From assembly GCA_963931865.1 (NCBI GenBank), contig OZ007508.1:4705206-4769205 (forward strand): a DNA stretch of 64,000 nt, written 5' to 3'. The DNA comes from Axinella damicornis. Its lineage: Eukaryota > Porifera > Demospongiae > Axinellida > Axinellidae. The notes under the pieces are model-generated. The model had not been told where the DNA came from. It saw only the letters and a program-made list of their open reading frames with translations, and made no database searches. Shown in pieces: positions 22,721 through 33,003 of the stretch. The position numbers and the translations under genes were made by a program. The first letter of the stretch is position 1. Each line of letters starts with the position of its first letter.

Positions 22721-23332
22721 TAGTCTCGTGTGGCCCAGACCCTTCCTGCGACGATTAGTGGGGCAGGGCGAAAGGGAAGGGGAGGGAGGAAGAAGAAGGT
22801 TCTGGTGGCTCTGAACAGGATGTTGATGGCTCTGCCAGAATGCTGGCAGAGCCAACCAAATTGAAGCAGCATGTAATTTATGCACAATTTCCGCTTTGAG
22901 TGTGTGACTAGCCTAGATTGATAGTTGACATGGCGAGAAGATTCAAGGTGAGCAAACCTGCCTCCTTAGCGGCTTCACAGCTAGGCTACAGGCAGTTGAT
23001 GCCCGAACAAAGCGATAGGGACGTCTTTGTGAGTCTCTCCACGGGTTCTGAAATGTCTCACTGTGAAGTCTCCTTCGTGTACTATCTTCGAAAAGTCTTT
23101 GAGACAGATGGTGCAGCGCTCTTCCTTACACATAGCCATGGCTCTAGCTCTGTGCTCGATCAACTACTATAGTGTATACTTGTGGTAAGTCACGTACAAT
23201 ATTACGTATACGGTACATTCCATTCTAAAACGACAGCCTATTCAGAGTCACCAGACCCTTCTTCCTCCCTCCCCTCCCCATTTGCCCTGCCCCACTAATC
23301 ATCGCAGGAAGGGTCTGGGCCACGCAAGACTT
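22721..23332. mobile_element. 612-bp non-autonomous element carrying a RecQ-like helicase fragment
   Basis: The left end TAGTCTCGTGTGGCCCAGAC and the inverted right end GTCTGGGCCACGCAAGACT form imperfect repeats of about 100 bp. The flanks TGCCGGACC (22,712-22,720) and TGCCAGACC (23,333-23,341) match at 8 of 9. The interior, from an ATG at 22,929, reads LGYRQLMPEQSDRDVFVSLS, then TGSEMSHCEVSFVY, a decayed version of a RecQ helicase N-terminus up to motif I (the Lys of GKS is lost). It is a deletion derivative of a second helicase-bearing transposon subfamily. Confidence 0.82.
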
Positions 23333-23394
23333 TGCCAGACCAATGTTTTGATAAACATCAGGTGGCAGTGTCCTCCTCCGTACGTGGATACATA

Positions 23395-23922
23395 CTGTAA
23401 GCGCTCTAAATTTGCGTCATCAAAATAATAATTATTTTTCCAGACGACGCAAGATTAGAAAATACGTTTCAGAAAAATCGCGAAATGTGACGCATAATTA
23501 GAAATTGTTGCAAGAGCGCGTGTGCGAGCTCGAGCGCTATGGCTGCTAAGATTACCTGCATGTACAGTCTTCTTTTCACGTACAGAAGGACCTTAGCCGA
23601 TTTGTTGGACTTCGAATGCGGAGCCACTCCGAGCGGGATCGTGGAAGGTAGTAGCGCTAGAGCCCACTGATTTTACAAGTAGCGACGGCGAACATTCGAA
23701 GGAACCACCATGCCAGATGACATCGCCGCCTTTCTGTAGCTTCTGTTTGCACTTTTACTCCCGCAATTGCACCCAATGCAAGCCACACTTCGCGGAGCGA
23801 CGCAACAATAGAATGGACACGAGGTAAATTTTATAAAGTTTGACGCAAAATTAGAAAATACCGTTTCAGATTTATCAATTTTGACACAGAATTAGAGTGG
23901 CGCAAATTTAGAGCGTTTACGG
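23395..23922. mobile_element. 528-bp TA-flanked foldback element
   Basis: The ends CTGTAAGCGCTCTAAATTTG and CAAATTTAGAGCGTTTACGG form imperfect inverted repeats, flanked by TA on both sides (TA target duplication, Tc1/mariner-like). ACGCAAGATTAGAAAATACG is repeated with variations inside. No gene is visible. Confidence 0.7.
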
Positions 23923-24167
23923 TACATACAGGGGACCAGGCTCGAGGGAAAGTCTGTTTATGAGCATTGCAGCAGACTAGGAAGTGTCTGGAGGACACAT
24001 ACCGAGTGCTTGTGGAATGCGATGGCTAGCTTTGTGAACAACAGCGCTGCAACGCAAAAACTGGTTATGTGCTAACTACCGCGTGCGATTTAGAGAGGGA
24101 TGGACGCAGGAAGTGAAATAGCAGCAGCGAAAACTGGTCACCTTATAATTAGTAGATGTGGGCTACC

Positions 24168-24806
24168 CAGTGGCGGATCTAGGGGGATCTAGGGGTGCGA
24201 TCGAACCCCCCTTTTGACCCTTGTTAACATAAACCAGTGGCGGATCCAGGGGTAGTTCGTTGGGTCGAACCCCCCCCCCCCCCCCCCCCCCCCCTTCTTA
24301 CTAAAGAACTTACCGTATGGCCTTACTATACTTTCAAGCGCTTGCTTGCAGCGGTGACGAGCAGCTGTCTAATACACTGCGAAAAACGTACGTAGCAGTA
24401 ACAGTGTGGAGTACAGTTGTTCCGGGTACAAAGTTTACCGCTTCCAAATTGAGAGGGTGGAGCTGGCTGAAACCGAACGGCTTGGGAACGAGACCACGAT
24501 CTAGTATATTTACTACGGCGTGTAGGTAGCTATATACGTAGCTATTAGTATTAGTACGTTGCATGAGCGAAATTTGAGCAAGAAACGGAAGCACATGGCA
24601 GCCCCGGGTCCTGCAATCCTTTCACATCTGGAACTTGCTGTGCAAAGCACGAAGGTGCCACGAGAGCACACCCTGATAACTGAAAAATAAAGGCGAAAAA
24701 ATTTTCCGCACTTCGCGCGGACTGATCAACACTACACGCCTCTGTGCACCTGCCTTCGGCAGCCTGTAAAAGAACCCCCCTTTCCAAAATCCTGGATCCG
24801 CCACTG
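24168..24806. mobile_element. 639-bp CAGTGGCGGATC element
   Basis: The ends CAGTGGCGGATCTAGG and CCTGGATCCGCCACTG are flanked by CTACC (24,163-24,167 and 24,807-24,811), a 5-bp duplication. A second copy of the left end at 24,235 followed by a C-run suggests an internal duplication. The ends resemble hAT elements, some of which make 5-bp duplications. Confidence 0.7.
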
Positions 24807-24811
24807 CTACC

Positions 24812-25644
24812 TGCGCAGCTTACACTTCCTTCCAGTCCGCAGGCCAGACGCTTTTTCCAGACACTTTTCCTGTTCCTGTTCCGGCCACACCCCCAAACAG
24901 GAAAAAGCGTCTGGCCTGCATCAAGAGTGAGACGGTCACGGATTGCATGTAAACCAGAGAGCAGTGGCAGTGCAATGCAAAGCACGAAGGTTCTGTAAGA
25001 GCCCATCCAGGCAACTGAAAAATGACCGTGAAAACTTTTCCTGCGCTTCGCGCGGAGGACAGATAGGCACTATGCACCTCTAGACACTGCCAGACCCATT
25101 TTGCCCTGCCAAACCCAAATTGCTTCCTCCACCTCTGAAAAATGATTGTGTCCTGGGAGGTATAAATGGCAAATTAATGATGTGCCAGGAGGGTAGAGAA
25201 ACCTTTTAATTGCTAATTTGCTGTCCTAGGGGGGAATTAAAATCTGTTCCTCTGCTGGGGGTGAACGTCTATTTAATGGAATAGCCCAATACTGGTCACA
25301 CAGTCACGGTAAGTTCTACTGTTGCCTATCCATATTCGGGGAAATTAGCCAGTTTGTGAGCGGTCTATGCCTCCAGTAACTGTTCAGTTCCTGTCATGTG
25401 TAGCTGGGTGTATATATATGGCCGAAGTAGTCGTGTCTAGGGGTGACGACCTTGTTTCCGAGGGGGATTATGTCCAAGTAGGGGTGAGTCTGCTCCTTCG
25501 TTGGGTGTATGCCTGGAATGCATTAGCCCAAGATGAACAAACCCACAAAATTCGATGCACACATCTGTCCACCAGTGCCTCTGTGGTCACTCTATTTAGT
25601 TAGAGCTGCTACCGGGGATTGTGACCACAGATGTGGGTGTGGCA
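24812..25644. other. Gene-free stretch with element fragments
   Basis: At 24,815-24,930 CAGGCCAGACGCTTTTTCC is mirrored by GGAAAAAGCGTCTGGCCTG, a small foldback. Positions 24,970-25,090 resemble the inner part of the CAGTGGCGGATC elements. No gene is visible. Confidence 0.5.
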
Positions 25645-25752
25645 TAGCCCTGTTCCCAGGCCTCCACGCACAACTTTTTTCGCTTGCAGTACAAAAAGTG
25701 TGGGCGTTTTTTGGCGACCAAAGCTGTGCGTGGAGGCCTGGGAATGAGGCTA
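25645..25752. mobile_element. 108-bp TAGCC foldback element, perfect 9-bp target duplication
   Basis: The ends TAGCCCTGTTCCCAGGCC and GGCCTGGGAATGAGGCTA are flanked by GGTGTGGCA on both sides (25,636-25,644 and 25,753-25,761). Arms include TCCACGCACAACTTTTTTCG and its near complement. Confidence 0.82.
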
Positions 25753-26071
25753 GGTGTGGCATGGGCGTGGCTTACTGTATTACTCTGTATACTACCAAAA
25801 TGTCACATAGTCAAGGTGGATTTTGGCTACGGGCACAGGGTCATCAGCAGGTTAGCAGCGTGGTCACGCAGTTACAGGCAGTTTTTCACTCCAATTAACA
25901 CTGTACTTGCAGCTGACCAGGGATTGTGACCGCAGATGTAGGTGTGGCATGGGTGTCTGTGGTCACGTGGTTACAGGTAGTTTTTGGACGATCACAAGCT
26001 GTGACCCCGGCCGCAACTCCATGTATTGGAGTGACCATCCCTTGTGTTAAGCTTTGTTTCCTAGCCCCATT

Positions 26072-26206
26072 CCGAGGCATTTCCCACCTCCAGTTTTATT
26101 GCTTGCAATATACTTTTGCTATACTGTTCTGTGCACCAGCTGTGCAGTAGTGCAGGATGCACTGGAAATGACCAAAACTAGCTTGTTACAGCCGTACACT
26201 GGAAAA
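26072..26206 (+). repeat. Conserved block upstream of the 2A exon (NLR-B copy)
   Basis: Nearly identical to 5,500-5,640 upstream of NLR-A. In NLR-B about 370 bp of other sequence separates it from the next shared block. It is a candidate promoter or 5' UTR region; no sites could be assigned. Confidence 0.45.
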
Positions 26207-26765
26207 GAATGGAGACCAATTTTCCTTGGAATGGATGACAGGATAGACTTGCCATCTCTGAATATTGGTTACCTACAGACTAACCATCTTGTAAACACAG
26301 TTCCTTGTTACGCTGCGATTGAAGTGAGTCATCACGAGCAACCAGCCTCATCCCCACGCATGAGAATTTGAATTGTTTGAGCTGACAGCTTTCAATACTA
26401 GTTGAGAAAAATACTGCGTAACTGCATTCAAACTGTGGTACACGTACTCCATGAGGGAAGCAAAAGTGTTGATGGTCCATATTCAATGTGGGAGTTTGGT
26501 ATAGGGTAGTACCTCCTGGAATTCAACACTGCTCCTCCAGCAGTTTGTGAGAGGTCAACAAAGGAGGTGTGGACGGGCTAGCTAATGGTGACCAAACTAC
26601 TATTGCGTGTTTAACGTGAGCTGTGGGCTGCATGTCAGGTTGTAATGATGTAGTTTTATGTGCCACACCTGTGATGGTCTGGTGCATGAAAGTAGCTCAA
26701 ATGTCTTGTCCCACTCCAGAATCCGTCCCAGCCCTGGTCTCGGTGTCCCCTCTGGTCTGGGGAGG

Positions 26766-26835
26766 ATGGTGGTGGGAGTGATTCTACTGTTGTTGGTCCT
26801 CAGTGGGGACGTTGAGACGAACCCAGGACCAGTTG
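26766..26835 (+). CDS. NLR-B exon 1: signal segment plus 2A motif
   Basis: It encodes MVVGVILLLLVLSGDVETNP, then GPV, with a phase-1 donor G|GTGAGT. The 2A core DVETNPGP is at 26,808-26,831. The upstream conserved text (SHSRIRPSPGLGVPSGLGR) would add a basic n-region if translation starts at 26,658. Confidence 0.85.
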
Positions 26836-29800
26836 GTGAGTTTCTGGATTAGTGTAGTGTTGTGTACACTAAAGCTCCGTCTAAGAAGGTCATATGTGAC
26901 CGAGGTCATACATGTCTGAGTGATGTCTCATTCCCAGACTCTCAATCATAATGTGGAGGGTCTGAGGCTGAAGTGGATGTGTACCGTGTGGGATGTGTAC
27001 TGTGTGGGATATGTTTAGCATAATATAGCAACGTACACTCCTTGTTAAGTTTAATTAACCCTTTGCCAACTGATGACAGATTTCTCTGCCGTGCCATGCA
27101 ATTTCAGCTTCATGATGTCACCATGGCCTTGGGACTTAGGTTCTGTGTGAGCAGAAAGGGTGGAGTGGGGGGAGGTGGGTGGGTGCACCCGAAGGCATGG
27201 CCGCATCTGGGCTTGGCACTTGAAATTTCCTCATTAAAACAACTGGATCCTTATGTACATTTATTGGAAATCCTACCGCATGAGAGGCTCGCACTACCAT
27301 GTGCTCTGCATTAACACTACATGCTAGCATATTACTTGTATCGATCCCCTCAGAGCGACTTACACTGGAAGACCTGGGTGAAGTGAGGGGAGCCTTGTAC
27401 GAGTCCCGTGCCAAGTGGTATGATATCGGTATTGAACTCAAATTGTCCATCGGAACATTGAGCACCATTAAAGAAGACTTTCCTCAAGCAGCAGAATGCC
27501 TAAGAGAAATGTGTATTCACTGGTTGAAGCGTATCGACCCCCGTCCCTCCTGGGCAGCTCTGACTAAAGCTCTGGAGAGTCCTCCTGTGGGGGAGGAACA
27601 CCTGGCCCAGCAGCTGAGGGACAAGTACTGCCCAGGAGGAGAGGACATGATACCCCACGTCTACTCCACCCCAGGACCATCACCCCCTGGTGCTCCCCCG
27701 ACCTCACAAGGTGAGTGTATTCTAATACTTGTCACACACTGACAAATGATGGCAGTCAGGACTCGGTAGTAGTGATCTGTGAGTGTAATGTGTGGTGCTG
27801 TCACACACTGACAAATGATGGCAGTCGGTAGTAGTGATCTGTGAGTGTACTGTGTGGGATGTTTAGTGAGTCATTGTACTGGCAAACCTGGAGACATGTT
27901 CTGTGACCACACACTCCTCTGTCTCCCTGCAGTACCACCTGGTGAGTCACCTTTGACCTCTGCAGTAACCTCACCCCCTCTCCCATCCCCCATCACCTAT
28001 GACTCTGGTATCCCTCCTGCCATGGTACCACCCACCTCACAGCCAACCACACCCCCTCACCATCCCCTACCAGGACATACCAGTATGTAATTGCTCTGAT
28101 GTAATTGTAACAGTGTATAGAATGCTAGTCTTGGCCCCAGAACCCAAGCCAACCCCAGCGCGGCTCGCTTCCAGTATCACGTGCGTGATACTGGAAGTGA
28201 TCTCGCTGGGGCTGATTTGGGTGTTGGGCCGGGATGCATGCTGCCTAAACAGCACTATACGTTGTATGTATTTGGTGGAGAAATTAACTTCAGATTGTTC
28301 CCCATGAACGTGTGGTGGAGTGTTTGACGGTTCTTAATTAGAGTGTGAAGGCTGTAGTTATTGTGCTTGCATTTTGGAACCATACCAACAAACTAGTTCA
28401 TTTGGGAGACGAGAATTGACATACAATAATTAATGGATGTTGAATCCATTCAGGTTCCACTATGCTACGTAGTGTGGCAGACCAAATTGAATACTTTGAG
28501 ACTGAATTTGCCAATCTTGTCGACAAAGCTTGTCACGACGTGAGGAAAAGAGATCTGGATCCCTCCATCTTCCTTTCCCGAGTTACCACCCTGCGAGTAT
28601 CCGACCGCACCCAGCATCGAAGCTTTATCCAGGAGAATTTGATAAACATTCCACCACCAGTAACGTTCGAGAAGATCTGGTCTCGTCTCACCATTTACTG
28701 GGATTTTATGAACTACGGACTTCTGGAACACGTCATCAACAAATTGGGAGGCAAAGACTTGAAACATCAGATGCAGGTCTATGTACAGGAACTGTCCACA
28801 TTCAAGAGTAGAACTCGGCTCTGTGATTTCATTGATAGCTGGCCTTGCAAAGATAACAGGCCATCAGAAGACGAATTAAAGAAAATAGTCATCAAAATGA
28901 ACCACGAATGGACGAAGTGCACACTGCAAGATGTGGAGTCATTCAGAACGGCTCTCATTCACAAGTTCTTCCTACCAGAATTTGACATAATTCTCCAGAA
29001 TGCTAACAGGGGGTGTGTCTGTGTCACGTGGCTCACCTCTCCCTCCACTGCCATGCTACTGCAGCAGAACCTGGCAAACATGGAGACGGAGTTCTTCAAG
29101 GAGCACAAGATTGAAGCTGTTACGATTGATGGACAAGACTGCTATCCAACTCTCATCAGTGGCTACCTGACAGAGCAGGACACCTCTGAACAACCTGCAG
29201 TCGATATCAGTCCTCCAATGCCAGCTGACAAGTTCCACCCACAACTCAAACAAGACTCGAGTGAAGAAGGGACAGTCGCAAGACGTGTACATGAGGTCTC
29301 AACTGTACCTCCATCAGAAAGTCAGCAGCTTGGAGAATCCCCACACGTATCTTCTACCTCTGGTTACCCGGGAAAGCACACCAGAGAGATATGTGGCACT
29401 GGCATTACTTCTGAAACTTCAACCGATTTGAGTGAGGAAGAGGCAGTTGTGAAGCCAGGTAAGCCACTCTTTGAACATGAATATTCCAATATTTTTCCAT
29501 CTGAGATTCAGCAGCTTGGAGATCCCCTAGACATGCCTTCAACTTCCACTTACCTGAAAAAGCTCCATGGAGAGAGATACACCTCAGAGACAACCCTAAC
29601 ACATGACCTTGTTTCTGCTGAGGAGTATGTCAGACAGAAGTGTGTGGATGAAGTCTCGTATCATTCATATCATAAGCCTGCTAAACTCCTGCCATCGGTA
29701 GAACAGTACCTCAGCAAAGCGGAAGTAGAAGCAGATCCATCACTCCCTACCGAGTACAGGGACTACCTCTCATCTACTCCTGCCATCAGAGCAGCCATGT

Positions 29801-31101
29801 ACACTCCCTTCAATGCAAAGACATCAGCAGAAGTGTTCACCTGGAGCCAGCTCACTGAGTCACCCCCGCCCACCACTATGACAGAACTGTTCACCACCTT
29901 CACCCTCAAGACCCTAGTGGGGTACCTCTCAACACACCCACTGTACCGCAAACAGCAGTTGAAGGTGACTAGCTTCAGTGACCTCCCCCCAGATGTGTAT
30001 GAGCAATTCCTGGACCTGTGCAGAATGGCCTACGAGGGAATACTTAACAGGCAACAGCTGGTTTTCTCTGCCGCACACCTTCCCACTGGATTCTCACCAC
30101 TCGGCCTAATGCAGGAGGTCCCACAAGTGTACACACAAGGCAAAGCATCCTCCTACCATTTCACCCACCTAACACTTCAGGAATTTTTATCTGCCGTTAA
30201 TATCTCACAACTCCCTACAGACGAGCAGACAAGAGTGATTCGAGATCATCTTGATAGTGGCCACTTCAAAATGACTCTGAGATTTGTTGCTGGACTCACA
30301 AAGTTAGCAAACGTACCTCCGGAAATCACTAGGACGCTGAGGGAGTATCATCATAACAATCTGACTTTACTTCATTGGCTGTTTGAGTGTAAGGACACTT
30401 CAGTGACTACCAGAACTCTGGGTTCAGACAAGATCGTTGTCACTCCACGCTACTCCTGGACTCCCCTGGATTACTATGTGACAGGACATATCATCTCCCA
30501 TTCCAACTGCCCCTGGAGACTGAACTTTTGGCGCTCTTCGATTGATGATGAGAAATTTGAGCAGTTTTGTCAGGGATGTGCTTCCCCTGGGGGAACTGGA
30601 TGTGGGGGCTACATCTCAGATGCCGACTTCAGTCGCAATGACATCACCTCCAAACACATGCAATCATTTGTGAGCATCCCCCCACACATCCTACAGGGCA
30701 TGAGAAAGCTAGACCTGAGTGGTAACAAACTGGATGGGAGGGCGTGTGACCTGCTGGCCAAGGTAGTACCATCAATGTCCAGGTTAGAGGTGCTTTGGCT
30801 CGGCGGCAACCGGATAGGAAGTGGTGGTGCTGTGGAGGTGATCAAGTCACTCTGTGGCAGTGGAGTGAAACAACTGTGGCTGCACAACACTGGGATTGGG
30901 GGACCAGATTGTGAGGCATTGTCAGAACTGCTTCAGTCCACTCACTCACTTGAATGGCTTCACATTGAGGAGAACAACTTGTCCTCAGAGAGTGTAGCCA
31001 GCATCATGAACAGTGTCAAGTACAACCAGACATTGAGGGAGCTGTGGCTGCCAAAGAAGTACCAGTCAGAAACCAGTGACCACAGAATTCATTGGTTGTG
31101 A
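26766..31101 (+). CDS. NLR-B: 2A-Death-linker-LRR receptor-like gene lacking NACHT
   Basis: Exons: 26,766-26,835; 27,354-27,710; 27,933-28,082; 28,454-31,101, all joined by phase-1 introns, giving about 1,074 residues from the ATG at 26,766. An in-frame upstream ATG at 26,658 (MCHTCDGLVHES) is conserved in part in NLR-D and could be the real start. Order: hydrophobic segment with the 2A motif DVETNPGP, Death domain, Pro-rich linker, pre-NACHT helical domain, a Ser/Glu-rich stretch of about 190 residues in place of the NTPase, the post-NACHT region (AIRAAMYTP ... FTHLTLQEFLSAV), three to four LRRs, and a short C-terminus ending in HRIHWL. No Walker A or B motif is present. The frame is open throughout, so it looks functional. 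Without an NTPase it may act as an adaptor, decoy or regulator of NACHT-bearing relatives; this is inference. Confidence 0.85.
27354..27710 (+). CDS. NLR-B exon 2: Death domain
   Basis: A 357-bp exon, phase 1 at both ends, encoding RLTLEDLGEVRGALYESRAK and on to the PSWAALTKALES helix with the conserved Trp, then a Pro/Ser/Thr-rich tail. The segment between helices 3 and 4 (KEDFPQAAECLREMC) differs clearly from the copies in A and D, which hints at diversification of the interaction surface. Confidence 0.85.
27727..27860. repeat. Intron minisatellite (NLR-B)
   Basis: The unit CACACACTGACAAATGATGG...GTAGTAGTGATCTGTGAGTG is present about twice. It is the same unit as at 8,036 and 60,283. Confidence 0.7.
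27933..28082 (+). CDS. NLR-B exon 3: Pro/Ser/Thr-rich linker
   Basis: 150 bp, phase 1 at both ends, beginning VPPGESPLTSAVTSPPLPSP. The donor is A|GTATGT, so the joining codon becomes Ser instead of Gly. It has the same length as in NLR-A and NLR-D. Confidence 0.75.
28130..28232. repeat. TAGTCTTGG foldback element in intron 3 (NLR-B)
   Basis: The inverted arms (CTTCCAGTATCAC and GTGATACTGGAAG) match those of the element at 8,892-8,987 at the corresponding place of NLR-A. Confidence 0.6.
28454..31101 (+). CDS. NLR-B main exon, NACHT replaced by a Ser/Glu-rich region
   Basis: The exon starts after CCATTCAG (GSTMLRSVADQ) and has no stop until 31,099-31,101. The pre-NACHT domain ends at TIDGQDCYP. 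From there to PSVEQYLSKAEVEADP the sequence is a low-complexity, repeat-like region (SESQQLGESPHVSSTSGYPG ... SEEEAVVKPGKPLFEHEY ... SEIQQLGDPL), where NLR-C has its NTPase. Compared with NLR-C, an in-frame 516-bp deletion (172 residues, about six LRRs) joined two TCAT sites. CCAG|GTAAGCC inside the region looks like a splice donor, so part of it could be an intron in some transcripts. Confidence 0.85.
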
Positions 31102-31589
31102 TGATACACGAATTCTGAGATGCATCTCTCATTTTGCTGTGTACAGTCATTATCTATTTGTGCTAACATAATATTCGTTTTATCATTGTACTATGTATTA
31201 TATATACTGAGTTACATACATTGTAAAAATTTGTTTTGATCTCTCGGAGAAAATTGGATTATCACAAACAGATCAACAAAATACAAAACTGTCTGTCCAG
31301 TTATAACTAGTTTCCACTGGAGCCACTGTCTGACCAGGTGTGGTGTGCTTTAGTTTGCAAATACTCCCATGGGCAACCAGATGTTCTTCACCTCAGTACA
31401 TGTAGCATGGTAGAGAAACTCGATCTTCACCCTGAGGAGGGAGGGAGGGGGCGGGAGGGAGAACATGCAGGAGGTCACTGCATTATTCTGGTCTGTAGCA
31501 AACTACATAACCCAGGAATTGATTCACTTCACTGGTATGGAACCAATTTCGAATTTCAATGAGGGATCTGTGCTTTTCTCTGTGTCCCC
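31102..31589. other. 3' flank of NLR-B
   Basis: Presumed 3' UTR and spacer, paralogous to 52,323-52,960 behind NLR-C. At 31,433-31,441 it holds the empty target site (TGAGGAGGG) of the element inserted at 52,726. No clear polyadenylation signal could be fixed. Confidence 0.45.
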
Positions 31590-31796
31590 AGCTGCCGTAC
31601 AATCATGAATGGGAAGGTTAGAATGGAAGCTAAGAAGCTCTTTACTTCTATTGTGTTCAAGGGGCAACTGCACTCCTGGTAGCAGCCGTTGCATGCAATG
31701 GCTGCTACCAGGAGTGCAGTTGCCCCTTGAACACAATAGAAGTAAAGAGCTTCTTAGCTTCCATTCTAACCTTCCATTCGTGATTGTACGGCAGCT
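31590..31796. repeat. Long palindrome, arms about 103 bp
   Basis: AGCTGCCGTACAATCATGAA at the left returns inverted as GATTGTACGGCAGCT at the right, around a GTTGCATGCAATGG centre. The paralogous spot at 52,957-53,060 has the left arm only once, so the palindrome arose by inverted duplication in this copy. Confidence 0.85.
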
Positions 31797-31802
31797 GGAT
31801 AC

Positions 31803-31888
31803 TGAATACTTCGCTTGCACTACCAGTGAGTTGCAACCAGTTGCATGCAACTGGTTGCAACTCACTGGTAGTGCAAGCGAAGTATTCA
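31803..31888. repeat. Perfect palindrome, 43-bp arms
   Basis: TGAATACTTCGCTTGCACTA to the centre TTGCA|TGCAA and back without a mismatch. The paralogous sequence (53,045-53,092) has a single arm. It lies 6 bp after the first palindrome. Confidence 0.9.
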
Positions 31889-31948
31889 TTTCATTCCAAT
31901 TAACGCACATGTCACATGATGACCATTCTCAGTCGATCGAGTCAGCAA

Positions 31949-32009
31949 TGGCGGCCAAAGGGAAGACAAGAAATTGTTAGAGTGCTCACAACTGTGCCAG
32001 CATGGTAAG
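31949..32009 (+). other. Exon-like block MAAKGKTRN, unrecognised
   Basis: ATGGCGGCCAAAGGGAAGAC is followed in the paralogous copy (53,154-53,212) by CYSAHNCASM and a GTAAGT donor; here a stop (TTAG) interrupts it after RNC. It could be the first exon of a gene that was carried into the spacers, with an intact frame only at 53,154. I do not recognise the family. Confidence 0.3.
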
Positions 32010-32441
32010 TTTCGGCATGTAAGTGTCATGATGTCTTTCCCAAGAGCTGTAGCTACTGCCAACGGAAGTCAAAGAGAACACTCGAGCAATGGCAACCGAA
32101 TGCTCGACAAAAGTGCTTGTATCTCTACCACCAACGCGAGTTTCAGCACCAACATTGTATGGCTGGGACAGTGCATGATAGTGATCACGATGGTGTAGTC
32201 AGAATCTTTGTACACCATTCCTATCACTGGAATGAATTATTACCGTGGCACAAATTTCCCCTACCAGGAGTATAACAAGTGTTTAGCTAGTTGCTAATAC
32301 ACGCACACTCCTCACTCGTACTCAGGCCCACATGCGGAACGTGGAAAAGGGCCTGGTGACATTTGGTAAAATTCTCGTATGTGCTGAGGTCAGCATTGGA
32401 CAGGCAAATCACGTTCGTCCATTGCTAATTACTGCATAGTA

Positions 32442-32948
32442 CCGTATATCTGGAAATTTTCGTTGTAAAAATATTTTCGTGGTCGCCATAAACCACGAAA
32501 ATATTTTTACACGAAATTATTTTTACACGAGTGAACAGTCAAGTCAATCTTTTCGCGATGCTAGCTAGCTAGCTACTTCGCGAGATGGCCCTCGTTAGAC
32601 AGCTACCTGCAACCGAGGGACGGTCTGAGTCTCCTTGGGAAAAGCGAGCAAACGCGACACCTTTCTCGCGGCGATAAGTGTCCGATAATCGTTTACTGCA
32701 TAGCGTACGCGGGTACCTGTATGTGGCGTTCCTAGGTTTTCATTCACGAGTTCTTGGCCAACAGCTGCTACCCAAGGTTCCGAATAAACGCAGTAGCCTC
32801 GCAGCAAGCCCTTCGTGCTACTTTTCTCTGACGTGTCAGAGAAGTTGCCGTAAAAAAATTTTCGTGGGTAACCCGATCCACGAAAATACTATGACACGAA
32901 AATTTATAACACGAAAATTTTACTACACGAAAATTTCCAGATATACGG
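32442..32948. mobile_element. 507-bp TA-flanked element CCGTATATCTGG
   Basis: The ends CCGTATATCTGGAAATTTTC and GAAAATTTCCAGATATACGG are perfect inverted repeats, flanked by TA. The paralogous spacer at about 53,638 has the uninterrupted GCATAGTAATTAC site. ACACGAAAATTT motifs repeat inside. The TA duplication suggests a Tc1/mariner-type MITE. Confidence 0.88.
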
Positions 32949-33003
32949 TAATTACATTCTTTACCACGTGAAAAGTGTAGCTGTTTGATAAAACCGCTGT
33001 TCT

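Noticed and set aside
28462..28464. ATG at 28,462 as the start of NLR-B
   Set aside because: The same codon is GCA in NLR-A and ACG in NLR-D, and the exon has a conserved phase-1 acceptor eight bases upstream.
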